This document shows, in pieces, positions 24,167 to 33,211 of a stretch of 64,000 nucleotides of DNA. The notes under the pieces are model-generated. The model was not told the origin of the DNA, did not search any database, and saw nothing but the letters and a program-made list of their open reading frames with translations. This DNA is from BM714 sp964484935. Lineage in GTDB: Bacteria > Bacillota > Clostridia > Peptostreptococcales > BM714. Location of the stretch: positions 1 to 64,000 of the forward strand of contig CAZAFW010000003.1 in NCBI GenBank assembly GCA_964484935.1. The letters are read 5' to 3'. Positions within the stretch are counted from its first letter, which is position 1. Every line of letters begins with the position of its first letter. Made by a program: the position numbers and the translations under genes.

Positions 24167-24403
24167 ATGACCTATACCGTTGTATTTTTTACACACTCGG
24201 GCGCAGTCAAGTTCGACAGGCACATGAAAAAATCGGGCTTTTTCTGCGAACTAATGCCGGTCCCCAGGAAACTCAGCTCAAATTGCGGGATAGGCGCCAG
24301 AATTGAATATGATGGAAATCTAGATGACATTGTTTCAAATGATACAGAAAAAATTTTCAGGCATGTTGGAGAATCCTTTGAAGTTGCGTATTCCGCAGAA
24401 TAA
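24167..24403 (+). CDS. DUF3343 protein, putative Se/S carrier
   Basis: A 78-residue protein starting MTYTVVFFTHSGAVKFDRHMK with a central KLSSNCGIGARI segment, both typical of DUF3343. Family members are found beside YedE, TusA-like proteins and cysteine desulfurases and are described as possible selenium/sulfur carriers; the single cysteine near residue 43 fits that role. It is the last gene of the three-gene plus-strand operon and is followed by a strong terminator. Confidence 0.85.
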   Translation: MTYTVVFFTHSGAVKFDRHMKKSGFFCELMPVPRKLSSNCGIGARIEYDGNLDDIVSNDTEKIFRHVGESFEVAYSAE

Positions 24404-24411
24404 TCCACCAG

Positions 24412-24451
24412 AAAAGCCGCGTCCTATTCATTGATTGGTCGCGGCTTTTTT
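24412..24451. terminator. Bidirectional terminator between the yedE operon and the GGDEF-EAL gene
   Basis: AAAGCCGCG (24413-24421) pairs with CGCGGCTTT (24440-24448), followed on plus by a six-T run and on minus by TTTTC. The two convergent transcripts end here. Confidence 0.85.
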
Positions 24452-24458
24452 GTGCGGC

Positions 24459-27400
24459 TTATTGCTTGCAGTTTTTCTTTATGAATGCCCAAATAATTTT
24501 TTCGCTTCCCGGGGCTTGAATAAGATATCCCTGCTGCATGTCGCATCCAAAACTTTTCATTGTTTCAAGCTCGGTTTCAGTTTCGATTCCCTCAACAATG
24601 GTTCCTGCGCCGAGGCTCTTTGCCATTGCTACAATGGCTTTTACAATGGCCCTATTTTCGCTTCTTCCGTCTATGCCATCTACAAAACTTCTATCGATTT
24701 TTACATAATCAGCATATGAGTCCCTAAGCTGGCGGAATGAGGAGTAGCCGGTCCCAAAATCATCTATCGATATCAAAACGCCCATTTCCTTGAGCTTTGA
24801 AAGTTTCTCGTTCAGATCGATTACATTCTCGGTAGAACAGCTTTCGGTAATCTCCAAACAGACGTTTTTGCCTTCAAGCCCGTACTTTGCCAAACCTTCC
24901 GCTATTTCTCCAACTATGTTTTCCCTTTCCATCTGCTTTACCGAAAGATTTATCGACATGAAGAAATCATCTCTGCAGACTTCTTTCCATTTTTTCAATA
25001 CGGAAAGTGACTGATTGAGTGCAAAAGCCCCCAGCTGATTTATCTCGCCGCAATCCTCCGCAATGGGTATGAAAACAGAAGGGGATATTCTCCCTATGAC
25101 GGAGTTGTTCCAACGCATCAAGGCCTCGCAACCCTTCACGCTTCCATCCATTGCCAGAATGGGCTGATAATGCATTTCTATCTCCCCGTTCGACAAAGCC
25201 ATCTTCAGTCTGCTTTCCAGTTTGAAACGGTAAAGGTTCCCTTTCTCCATTTCGGATGTGAAAATCAAATATCCGCTCGTTCCGGACTTCTTGGCCTGGT
25301 ACATGGCCATATCCGCCTTCTTGATGATTTCCTCGACTTCTTTTCCGTGCTTCGGACAAATTGCAATTCCTATGCTTAGTGAAATCTTAATGCTGTAGTC
25401 AAAAATCTTCAGTCCTTTATCGAGCCTTTCTATTATGCCTTCCATTTTCGAGGCTATTTTTTCATTGTCTCCGTAGTCAGTTAAAACAACAAATTCATCC
25501 CCGCCCATTCTGGCTACCACATCTTCTTTTTCTATGCTGTTCTCTATATTTTTTGCGACATACCTGAGAATCTCGTCTCCGACATTGTGTCCCATGCTGT
25601 CGTTTATATTTTTAAACCCGTCCAGGTCCATATAGCAAACGGCAAGCTTTTCCCCTTCTTTAAGCTTCCCCATTCTGCTGCGGAGCTTGTCGTATAATAC
25701 CTTTCTGTTGAAAAGTCCGGTCAAGCTGTCCCTGTAGGCAAGAAATTCAATTTCCTTTTCTGCCTGTTTCTTTTCGGTGATGTCAGAATATATTCCATAT
25801 CCTCCAACCTGCTTTCCGTTAAGCCAAACAGGGTATGCCAAAATATCCACATCTATAAGCTCTCCTGCCTTGTTTTTCCTTTTTGTTTCAAACTTTACGG
25901 TGTTTCCGCTTATAAGCCTGGACGAAAGTCTTACCGCTTCCGTAAATCGGCTTTCGGGAGCTATGAGGCTGTTTATGTCTTTCCCCCTGGCTTCTTCTGT
26001 CCCGTATCCGAACATAGAGCCGAATCCCTTGTTTATGTCGACAACCCGGTCCTCTGTGTCAATCATTACAATCCCTAGTGGCGAATTATCGAACAGCTGC
26101 TTGAAATAAGCCCTCTGCTCTTCCAGCTCGCAGACAACATGTTTGCGGCCCCTTATGTCCCTGTAGTTTACAACCGTTCCGACTATTTTGCCGCCAACAG
26201 TTATTGGATTCCCGGAAGCTTCGACATCAATGAGTTCGCCGGACTTGTTCTTTCTCTTGGTTTCCAAATTGACGGAAACGCCTTTTTTTATGTCGTAATT
26301 GCATGAAAAAGCTTCTTTTATGTATCCTTTTGAAACTATGAATTGGTCGATGTTTTTACCCATGCACTCTTCCGGCCCATATCCGAACAGATTAACAAAG
26401 GCCTTGTTTATATCCATGACCCTTTGGTCCGAATCAAGCAATGCCATTGCATCGAGGGACTTGTCGAACAATTGCTTGAAATACTGCGACTGCACCTCTA
26501 TTTTCTTCTTCATACGGCTTTTTTCAGTCAAATCCTTGTAAACGGCATAAATGCCGAGAAGCTCGCCGTTCTTTTTTACAGGATTTACCATCATTTCTAC
26601 GGGAATGGCAGACCCGTCCCTATGGTAGCGGACCGTGTTAAACGATAAATGCTTGCCCTTCACAGCTTTGGCTGAAATGTCTTCGGCTTCTTCCCTTCTT
26701 TCACCCACTGCTACAATGTCGTTTATGCATTTTCCCTTTGAATAAAGAAGGGAATATCCAAAAAGATTCTCAAACGCCTTGTTGAAATAGACAACTTTGT
26801 CGTCGTTGGTAAGAAGCGCAAGGGCTTCTGTCGAAGTATTAAAAAGACCTTCAAAGTAAGCCTTTTGAAGAGCCAGCTCGTCTCTTGTACTTCTTTTATC
26901 GCTTTGCCCCTCATAAATTCTGTATGTCCCTACAATTTTTCCGTTTTCAAGTATGGGATGCCCGGTAAAATCGACATTGACTCCCCTCCCCCATTTGTCG
27001 ACAAGCTCTACTTGTCTTTTTTGAATCCCTTTACTGTGAATCTCTTCACATACGTTCATCAGTTTGATTTTTTCAGAGGGCGGAACAATCAAGTCATAAC
27101 AGTATTTCCCCACAGCCTCTTCCCTCGAATATCCGAAAAGCTCGGAAAAAGCCCCATTAATGTCCACCACTCTGTTCATGCTGTCGCATATTGCAATAGG
27201 CACCGATACCTGCCTGAAAAGATCTCCGTAGAAATGCTCCGTCTTTCTTCTAAGCAAGACATCTCCTTTTCTCCTTACGCGGTCGAAGATTACAAAGCCG
27301 CTGTCCGGAAATTCGCTTTCAGTCGGGACAATCCTAATAGCCGCCTCCAACCTCAATCCCTTGATTTTCAATGCCACTCTCAAATTTTTTTCAGCTTTCT

Positions 27401-27647
27401 CATCACTTAAAGCGCCCTTGAGATGATTGACAATTTCCCTCAAGGACTTTCCTTCGGGCTGTCTCTTGTCCAAATATTTCAAAAAATGCTTTTCCTTCAA
27501 ATCCGAAACATCTTTTATGTTCAAAAGATTTTTGCAGCGGCTGTTTATCCAAACAACTTCCCCGTTCTTGAAAAAAAGAACAGGCATGACAATCTCGTTG
27601 AGCACAGCCATTTCAGTTAAAGCAGTCATTTCTACCATCCCAGTCAT
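24459..27647 (-). CDS. PAS-GGDEF-EAL cyclic di-GMP signalling protein
   Basis: A 1062-residue soluble protein with no membrane segment. An N-terminal degenerate PAS (~15-120) is followed by four PAS domains, each starting YFxxLF. The GGDEF domain has intact RMGGDEF, so it could make c-di-GMP. The upstream inhibitory site is EKED instead of RxxD, so product inhibition may be lost. The EAL domain has GCEALMRW, INLSVKQ, CLEITES, SIDDFGTGYSSF, KIDRSF and VEGIET, all expected phosphodiesterase residues. The first three ATG codons (27647, 27638, 27629) are all possible starts; GGGGG lies before the first. Confidence 0.93.
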   Translation of the reverse strand: MTGMVEMTALTEMAVLNEIVMPVLFFKNGEVVWINSRCKNLLNIKDVSDLKEKHFLKYLDKRQPEGKSLREIVNHLKGALSDEKAEKNLRVALKIKGLRLEAAIRIVPTESEFPDSGFVIFDRVRRKGDVLLRRKTEHFYGDLFRQVSVPIAICDSMNRVVDINGAFSELFGYSREEAVGKYCYDLIVPPSEKIKLMNVCEEIHSKGIQKRQVELVDKWGRGVNVDFTGHPILENGKIVGTYRIYEGQSDKRSTRDELALQKAYFEGLFNTSTEALALLTNDDKVVYFNKAFENLFGYSLLYSKGKCINDIVAVGERREEAEDISAKAVKGKHLSFNTVRYHRDGSAIPVEMMVNPVKKNGELLGIYAVYKDLTEKSRMKKKIEVQSQYFKQLFDKSLDAMALLDSDQRVMDINKAFVNLFGYGPEECMGKNIDQFIVSKGYIKEAFSCNYDIKKGVSVNLETKRKNKSGELIDVEASGNPITVGGKIVGTVVNYRDIRGRKHVVCELEEQRAYFKQLFDNSPLGIVMIDTEDRVVDINKGFGSMFGYGTEEARGKDINSLIAPESRFTEAVRLSSRLISGNTVKFETKRKNKAGELIDVDILAYPVWLNGKQVGGYGIYSDITEKKQAEKEIEFLAYRDSLTGLFNRKVLYDKLRSRMGKLKEGEKLAVCYMDLDGFKNINDSMGHNVGDEILRYVAKNIENSIEKEDVVARMGGDEFVVLTDYGDNEKIASKMEGIIERLDKGLKIFDYSIKISLSIGIAICPKHGKEVEEIIKKADMAMYQAKKSGTSGYLIFTSEMEKGNLYRFKLESRLKMALSNGEIEMHYQPILAMDGSVKGCEALMRWNNSVIGRISPSVFIPIAEDCGEINQLGAFALNQSLSVLKKWKEVCRDDFFMSINLSVKQMERENIVGEIAEGLAKYGLEGKNVCLEITESCSTENVIDLNEKLSKLKEMGVLISIDDFGTGYSSFRQLRDSYADYVKIDRSFVDGIDGRSENRAIVKAIVAMAKSLGAGTIVEGIETETELETMKSFGCDMQQGYLIQAPGSEKIIWAFIKKNCKQ

Positions 27648-27687
27648 CCCCCGACAGAATTTTTGTCAAAATCGAAAACGCTATTGC

Positions 27688-28688
27688 TCAATACGCCCAA
27701 TCCTCTATGGTCATCCCGGAGCCTACCGCCTCGACTTTCGTATATTCAGAAAGCTTTATTTTAGCTGCAAGGCAAGTGCAGTGGCATGCGTGTATTTTTT
27801 CGATTTTGTTCTCCTTGAAATACTGTCCAGTCCTCTCTATTTGAGGCGAATCCGGTTCCATAAGGTGAAATCCGCCTATTACGTCTATTATCCTGTTTTC
27901 TCCTGTCACTCTCTTTGCCTGTTCAATTATATTGCATATTCCCGCATGAGAGCATCCTGTAATCACCACAAGGCCCTCGCCCGTTTGATAAGCCATTGCA
28001 GTGTCGTCGATTATGGTATCCATCTCCCATTTTCCGTTCCTTAAAACTTCGCCGATTGCAAGCTTTCCTTCGAAGTCGTGCTTTCTTTCTATCTGTCCGA
28101 GATACCAAAGGTTTTCTGTAAGTTTCAACGGCTCATTGGTCAGTGACATATTAAAATGCCTGCCGCATTTCTCTTCAGATACAAGTGAGCCGATCTCTTT
28201 GNNNNNNNNNNNNNNNNNNNNNNNNNNNNNNNNNNNNNNNNNNNNNNNNNNNNNNNNNNNNNNNNNNNNNNNNNNNNNNNNNNNNNNNNNNNNNNNNNNN
28301 NCATATTAAAATGCCTGCCGCATTTCTCTTCAGATACAAGTGAGCCGATCTCTTTGAACTGCTCGAATCTCCGGCTCAGAAATACCTCTTCATGGGCCAC
28401 AAAAAGGGACTTTTTAAAATCGATGCCTTCAATTTCCCATTCATTCATCAGCCTTATGTAGGGATCGAGGCCCCATGTGTGATCCACATGGCCGTGGGAA
28501 AAAACAACTTTGTCTATGTCACGCAGGGTTTCTCCCATCTTGAAAGCGTTTTTTACGAATACGTCCGAATACCCCATGTCAAAAAGTATTTTTTCGCTGT
28601 CAGCTTCAATCAGGAAGGAAAGTCCCGGTTCCCCCAAAAAATATCTGTCGATTATTGTGTTGTTGTCCGCAAGCACTCTAAGTTTCAT
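27688..28688 (-). CDS. Metallo-beta-lactamase fold hydrolase (COG1237 type), split by an assembly gap
   Basis: Read through the scaffold gap this is a 281-residue MBL-fold protein. The zinc motif SHGHVDHTWGL is in the N-terminal part. TGCSHAGICNIIEQAKR, GGFHL and CHCTC are in the C-terminal part. It resembles COG1237 proteins, related to the enzymes named as dihydropterin-aminobenzene phosphate synthases. The true substrate is unknown. The 100-N run plus one of two identical 55-base flanks adds 155 bases and breaks the frame; removing them gives 846 bases, exactly 282 codons. GGGAG lies before the ATG. It is followed by the GGDEF-EAL gene after 40 bases. Confidence 0.88.
28202..28301. other. 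Assembly gap of 100 N inside the MBL gene
   Basis: The 55 bases before the gap (28147-28201) are identical to the 55 bases after it (28302-28356). The contigs therefore overlap and no sequence is missing; the N run is an artefact. Confidence 0.95.
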
Positions 28689-28771
28689 TAGGCATCTCCC
28701 TTTTTTATCTGTTTTTAATCAATTCACTTTATTTTACCACTATTCCGAATTATTTAGAAACCGCTTCAATG

Positions 28772-28799
28772 AAAAAAGCGGTTGCTTATGCAAACCGCT
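28772..28799 (-). terminator. Terminator after mgsA
   Basis: On the minus strand AGCGGTTTGC (28790-28799) pairs with GCAACCGCT (28777-28785) around ATAA, followed by TTTTT. A third copy of the arm (28759-28766) could form a competing hairpin. Confidence 0.75.
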
Positions 28800-28886
28800 C
28801 AATAATTGTCATTCATTTTTTTCTTGATGCGCTTAAATCCTTAAGCCAAAACTGCCCCGCATTTCGTCTTTTCCCGATTCTGCATA

Positions 28887-29288
28887 TCAATACCTGCCTT
28901 GTATGTCCTGCCAGGGAGTCTCTTTTGCTATTAACGCGTAAAGAAGAAGTTCCGCCGAGGTGATGTTTGTCGCAAGAGGAACATTGTGGACGTCGCAAAT
29001 TCTCAATAGCGCAAGTATGTCAGGCTCATGAGGCTGCGATGTTAGCGGGTCCCTCAGGAATATTACAAGATCAATCTTTTCCGAAGCGACCATTGCGCTT
29101 ATCTGCGCGTCCCCACCAAGAGGGCCGGAGAGGAATCTTATTATGCTGAGCCCGGTTTTTTCCTCAATCAATCTCCCCGTTGTGCCTGTGGCAAACAATT
29201 TGCATTCCTCAAGCATTTTTTTGTTTTCTCGGGCAAAAGCGATTATGGCATTTTTCTTTTCATCGTGGGCTATCAACGCAACCTGCAT
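28887..29288 (-). CDS. mgsA: Methylglyoxal synthase
   Basis: Converts dihydroxyacetone phosphate to methylglyoxal and phosphate, a bypass of lower glycolysis under phosphate limitation. The 133-residue protein has the family landmarks ALIAHDEKK, FATGTTG, GPLGGDAQI with the catalytic aspartate, and the NVPLATN segment. The ATG immediately follows the TAG of the nitroreductase gene, so translation is coupled. It is the last gene of the nhaC-to-mgsA operon. Confidence 0.95.
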   Translation of the reverse strand: MQVALIAHDEKKNAIIAFARENKKMLEECKLFATGTTGRLIEEKTGLSIIRFLSGPLGGDAQISAMVASEKIDLVIFLRDPLTSQPHEPDILALLRICDVHNVPLATNITSAELLLYALIAKETPWQDIQGRY

Positions 29289-29861
29289 CTACTCGCCCCC
29301 CATGTCTTTTACCCTGGTCAGAATATTATCCAGGGGGTTCCTCCCCTTCGGTGCCTCTTCCTCGATAAATATTTCATTGAGTTCTTTTATATCGCCAATC
29401 CTTCCCAAGGCTATTACGGCAAGAAAATTTCTTTCCTCTTCATGCCCAAGAAGTTCTTTTAGCTTCTTTCTGCTGAATCCGCCCATGGCATGAGTTATCA
29501 AGCCTCTTCTATGGGCTTCAAGAGACAAGTATCCCCAAGCTGTTCCGGTGTCGAAATCGGCCCACCTGTTTGATTTTCCGCTTTTATTGAATTCGGGACG
29601 TGAAGATGCGACTATCAGCACAGGCGCCTTGTCAGCCCACAAGCGGTTCCTGTCATTTATTGCTTGCCTTACCAGTTCAAGCTCATCCTCATCAATCGCG
29701 ACATGGAATTCCCAAGGCTGCTCGTTGAAGCAGGAAGGGGCATATCTTGCCGCCTCCAAAACCGCCATTACGTCTTCATAATCCACAGGCTCCGTACTAA
29801 ATGACTTGGGAGACCATCTTTCTTTAATCATTTCACTGATGTCAAAGCCGAAATCGCGCAT
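29289..29861 (-). CDS. Nitroreductase family FMN oxidoreductase
   Basis: A 190-residue FMN-dependent oxidoreductase of the nitroreductase superfamily. The N-terminal RWSPKSFSTEPV and AARYAPSCFNEQPWEF segments bind FMN, and the C-terminal MGGFSRKKLKELLG/VIALGRIGD segment completes the fold. The start at 29861 is chosen because AAGGAG lies nine bases before it; an ATG at 29870 is too close to that site. It is 13 bases behind the cobalamin adenosyltransferase gene. The substrate cannot be inferred. Confidence 0.9.
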   Translation of the reverse strand: MRDFGFDISEMIKERWSPKSFSTEPVDYEDVMAVLEAARYAPSCFNEQPWEFHVAIDEDELELVRQAINDRNRLWADKAPVLIVASSRPEFNKSGKSNRWADFDTGTAWGYLSLEAHRRGLITHAMGGFSRKKLKELLGHEEERNFLAVIALGRIGDIKELNEIFIEEEAPKGRNPLDNILTRVKDMGGE

Positions 29862-29874
29862 TTTTTTCATCTCC

Positions 29875-30566
29875 TTATTTTTCAAAATCCACATAATCAA
29901 TCGAGCACTCAAGAGTTCTTGCCAATGCGTATATCCAATCCGAAAGGCGGTTTACATATTTGACAATCTCGGGTCTTATGTCCTCTTCCCTGGAAAGAGT
30001 CACTATCCTTCTCTCCGCCCTCCTGCAGATTGTCCTGGCAAGGTGAAGGCTTGCCGAGCGGTGGCATGAACCGGGTATTATGAATTTGAATTGCTGCTCC
30101 TTGTTCAGTTTTTCAAGCATGGCATCTATTTCACTTTCGAGGATTTTTATTTTTTCTACAGTCACTTTTTGCGGAAACTTAGAATGGTCTGCCGTTGCAA
30201 GCTCTCCCGCTACATTGAAAAGCTCCCTCTGCACATGAATTATCGAGTTGTTTATTGAATCGTCGTCAATGAATCCTCTTGCAAGTCCCAGCGCGGAATT
30301 CAATTCATCAATAGTTCCATAGCTCTCAACCCTGATATGGTCCTTNNNNNNNNNNNNNNNNNNNNNNNNNNNNNNNNNNNNNNNNNNNNNNNNNNNNNNN
30401 NNNNNNNNNNNNNNNNNNNNNNNNNNNNNNNNNNNNNNNNNNNNNGCGCGGAATTCAATTCATCAATAGTTCCATAGCTCTCAACCCTGATATGGTCCTT
30501 GGGCACCCGGGTGTTGTCGTAAAGGCTTGTTTCTCCACCGTCTCCGCCCTTTGTATAAATTTTCAT
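29875..30566 (-). CDS. PduO-type cob(I)alamin adenosyltransferase, split by an assembly gap
   Basis: Transfers the adenosyl group of ATP to cob(I)alamin to form coenzyme B12. The start, KIYTKGGDGGETSLYD, is the diagnostic ATP-binding loop. The C-terminal part has the SCHRSASLHLARTICRRAERR helix (part shown) and the VKYVNRLSDWIYALAR segment. A 100-N gap plus a duplicated 55-base flank splits it. Removing 155 bases gives 537 bases and an intact 178-residue protein of normal length. AAAGGAG precedes the ATG at 30566. It lies between the HI0933-like flavoprotein and nitroreductase genes. Confidence 0.92.
30346..30445. other. Assembly gap of 100 N inside the pduO-type gene
   Basis: Bases 30291-30345 and 30446-30500 are identical (55 bases), so this is an unmerged contig overlap, as at 28202-28301. 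Confidence 0.95.
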
Positions 30567-30601
30567 CAATCCGCTCCTTTCGAAGGCATCTTGCCTTCCT
30601 C

Positions 30602-31813
30602 TTAAAATATGTTGCCTGTCAGGCGCGCAGTCGAAAAAGCGGCCTGTAGATTGTATCCTCCGGTTTCACCGTCGATGTCCATAACCTCTCCGACAAAGAA
30701 AAGTCCTTCAACAATCTTTGATTCCATAGTTTTGCGGTTTATTTCACTGGTATCGACTCCTCCGCATGTTGCCATTGCGATATTGAACCCTTTTATTTTG
30801 CTTACTTCAATTCTGTCTTCGGTCAAAAAACCTGCCAAACGCTTTCTTTCCGCCTTACCCATCTCGGATATGGAAAGCCCTTCGGATATGCCCGCCTTTT
30901 TCATTCTGTCAATGCAAAAGCGCTCCGAAAACCCGAGTTCCCTAAGATATTTTTTAACTTTTGGGGGAAGGCTTTTGGATGCCCGTTCAGTAAGTTTTTT
31001 TTCAAACGAAGCTCTGTCTTGCCCGAAAAGATAGTTTATTTCAAGTATGTCGCCCGGCTCAAAGTACCGCGAATTATTTATAATGGCAGGGCCCGAAAGA
31101 CCGTCATGGGTATAAAGCAGGGGGCCCTCAAAAGACCTCTGTTTTATACCTTTGCGCCAGAGAACCAACCCGACTCTTTCAAATGAAAGCCCTGCAAGAA
31201 AATCTCCATCAAAATTCTTACAGACCACCGGAGCCAAGGCTGGTTTGACAGGCGCAATTAAGTGGCCGAGACTTTCAGCGAAAGAATATCCATCTCCCGA
31301 AGACCCGGTTGAAGGGTAGGACATGCCTCCCGTCGCCAATACAAGAAATTTTGATTTGCAAGAAAGATTTTTCGTGTCAACCCGAAAACCATTTTCCGTT
31401 TTTATCACCCTTGACGCTTTTTCATTGCATAGTATGTCAACCCCCAAGTGCCGCAGTTCTTTTTCCAGCACACTAAGTATGTCCGAGGCTTTGCCCGATT
31501 TCGGGAAAAATTTGCCGTCCTTCCTTTGCTCGAAGCTTACGCCCCTCTTTTCAAAAAAACTCAGCAGCGCCATATTGTCGAAGCCCTTGAAAGCAGGTTT
31601 CAAAAACGCCCCCTTGTCACCGTATTTGCCTGCAAATTCATTCATGTTTCCGGAATGGGTGAGATTGCACTGTCCGCTTCCCGAGAGCAACAGTTTTTTG
31701 CCTATCCGGTCATTCTTTTCAATTATTGCCACTGTGCCCAAATGCTCTTTCATTGTTATTGCAGCGAACATTCCCGCAGGCCCGCCTCCTATGACAATTG
31801 CGTCATACGACAT
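30602..31813 (-). CDS. HI0933/BaiN-like NAD(P)/FAD-dependent oxidoreductase
   Basis: A 403-residue flavoprotein. The dinucleotide-binding motif VIGGGPAGMFAA lies at residues ~6-17, followed by KKLLLSGSGQCNLTH, a diagnostic HI0933-family segment. LATGGMSYPSTGSSGDGY and the C-terminal GEVMDIDGETGGYNLQ follow. Its reaction is not known in most bacteria; one relative (BaiN) reduces bile-acid intermediates. The ATG at 31813 overlaps the end of the antiporter gene by 11 bases; a TTG 21 bases upstream is an alternative start. Confidence 0.9.
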   Translation of the reverse strand: MSYDAIVIGGGPAGMFAAITMKEHLGTVAIIEKNDRIGKKLLLSGSGQCNLTHSGNMNEFAGKYGDKGAFLKPAFKGFDNMALLSFFEKRGVSFEQRKDGKFFPKSGKASDILSVLEKELRHLGVDILCNEKASRVIKTENGFRVDTKNLSCKSKFLVLATGGMSYPSTGSSGDGYSFAESLGHLIAPVKPALAPVVCKNFDGDFLAGLSFERVGLVLWRKGIKQRSFEGPLLYTHDGLSGPAIINNSRYFEPGDILEINYLFGQDRASFEKKLTERASKSLPPKVKKYLRELGFSERFCIDRMKKAGISEGLSISEMGKAERKRLAGFLTEDRIEVSKIKGFNIAMATCGGVDTSEINRKTMESKIVEGLFFVGEVMDIDGETGGYNLQAAFSTARLTGNIF

Positions 31814-33137
31814 CTTTTTCGATTTTGGCTCCAACCGCTCTCCCCCTTGTCAACATGCAGTAAATCGGAACTATATACAAATAAAAAGCAAAGGGTATGA
31901 AAAGGCTTCCTACGCCTATTGATGCGGCAGGAACCGCCCCCGCAATGTTCCATGGTATGAGGGGCGCCATTACAACAACCGAATTCTCCAGATCCAATGC
32001 AAGCCGTTCCCTTCCATCTCCCATGTAAACATCCTGGTTCTTCATTATTTGAAACACTATCACTATTGCGAGTGTCTGCGTGCAACCTATCGCAGAAGCC
32101 AGGAGGCTGGCCGCAATGGCGACGGGAAAGGCCCCCGCTTTTTCCACCCACAATCTAATTTTACCCTCTGTTTGATCCATTAAACCCGCCTTGTCCAAAA
32201 TGCCCGAGTAGGCTGCGGATATCAAGACTATGAGAGCTATGTTTATCATTGATAGAATGCCGCCGCTTCTCATTATTTCGGAAAGCAGTCCCGCTCCCTC
32301 CAGGCTGTACCCCGAAAAAGCATATCTCAAAACGGCTTTTACCGTCTCCCCCTGATACAGTACAGCCACCAATGCACCGGTTAAAACGCTCATGCTCATC
32401 GCATATTTGACATGTACGCGGAATGCCGCTGAAACGAACAATATAATCGCCGGCAGAAAGGCCCAGAATCCCATTGAAAACTCCATTCGCATGCTTTCAA
32501 GAAAAGCCGTCTCGACTCTGCTGAGGGGATTGAAAAACGAAAGCGCCAAATAAACGAAACAACTCACGGCAAATGGGACTGCGGCTGTCTTGAACATGTT
32601 TTTAACATTCCTGTACAGGTCGGTGCCTGTCAATATTGAAATCAGGTTTGCGCTCGAAGACATGGGAGAACACCTGTCGCCGAAATAAGCTCCTGCTATT
32701 ATGGCTCCTCCTGCCACATTGGCATCCACTCCCGCAGATTTGGCCATTACAAGCAATACCACCCCTATTGTTCCCGCAGTTCCGAATGCCGTTCCGAGAA
32801 GAAAAGACATCAATGAGCTTAGTAGAAATGCGAAAAGTATGAAAATCTTTGGGTTCATCCATTTGAGTCCGTAATATCCTATTGCGGGTATTGTTCCTTC
32901 CGCCATCCATGTCGATGTTATTGCCCCTATCAGCATGAATATCTGTACAATCAGCATTATCCCCTCCGTGCCTGAAATCATCATTTCAGCTATTTCCCTG
33001 AGCGAAAAGCCCTTTTGCCGTGCCATCCATCCGAACATGAGGATTCCCGCAAGAAGCGGAAGCAAAAGGTTGATTTTCGCCACAACCGCCAAAATTAAAA
33101 ATACAAATAAAATTATCGAAGCTAAAAGCATGTTCAT
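31803..33137 (-). CDS. NhaC family Na+/H+ antiporter
   Basis: A 444-residue membrane protein with about eleven to twelve helices. Segments such as FGTAGTIGVVLLVMAKSAG and GGAIIAGAYFGDRCSPMSSSANL are typical of the NhaC/ArgT ion transporter superfamily. The C-terminal half includes LASAIGCTQTLAIVI. AGGAGG lies nine bases before the ATG at 33137; the frame stays open to 33203. It is the first gene of an operon running through mgsA. Members exchange Na+ for H+, or sometimes organic acids or amines, so the exact substrate is open. Confidence 0.88.
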   Translation of the reverse strand: MNMLLASIILFVFLILAVVAKINLLLPLLAGILMFGWMARQKGFSLREIAEMMISGTEGIMLIVQIFMLIGAITSTWMAEGTIPAIGYYGLKWMNPKIFILFAFLLSSLMSFLLGTAFGTAGTIGVVLLVMAKSAGVDANVAGGAIIAGAYFGDRCSPMSSSANLISILTGTDLYRNVKNMFKTAAVPFAVSCFVYLALSFFNPLSRVETAFLESMRMEFSMGFWAFLPAIILFVSAAFRVHVKYAMSMSVLTGALVAVLYQGETVKAVLRYAFSGYSLEGAGLLSEIMRSGGILSMINIALIVLISAAYSGILDKAGLMDQTEGKIRLWVEKAGAFPVAIAASLLASAIGCTQTLAIVIVFQIMKNQDVYMGDGRERLALDLENSVVVMAPLIPWNIAGAVPAASIGVGSLFIPFAFYLYIVPIYCMLTRGRAVGAKIEKDVV

Positions 33138-33187
33138 CAAACCGCCTCCTGAAAGTCCCGCTTTTGAAATCGTACCACTGCAAGGAC

Positions 33188-33211
33188 AAAAAAAAAGAGC
33201 CAAAGGCTCTT
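33188..33211 (-). terminator. Terminator after the parvulin gene
   Basis: AAGAGCC (33195-33201) pairs with GGCTCTT (33205-33211) around a 3-base loop; nine T residues follow on the minus strand. It overlaps the parvulin stop by a base or two. Confidence 0.85.

Noticed and set aside
21548..24403. Selenoprotein with an in-frame TGA in the selenium-type cluster
   Set aside because: All four genes read through to normal lengths with cysteine at the expected positions; no in-frame TGA followed by a hairpin was seen.
28302..28356. 55-base direct repeats flanking the N runs as possible attachment sites or CRISPR-like repeats
   Set aside because: Exact 55-base length at both gaps, 100-N spacers and restored reading frames show assembly overlaps, not biology.
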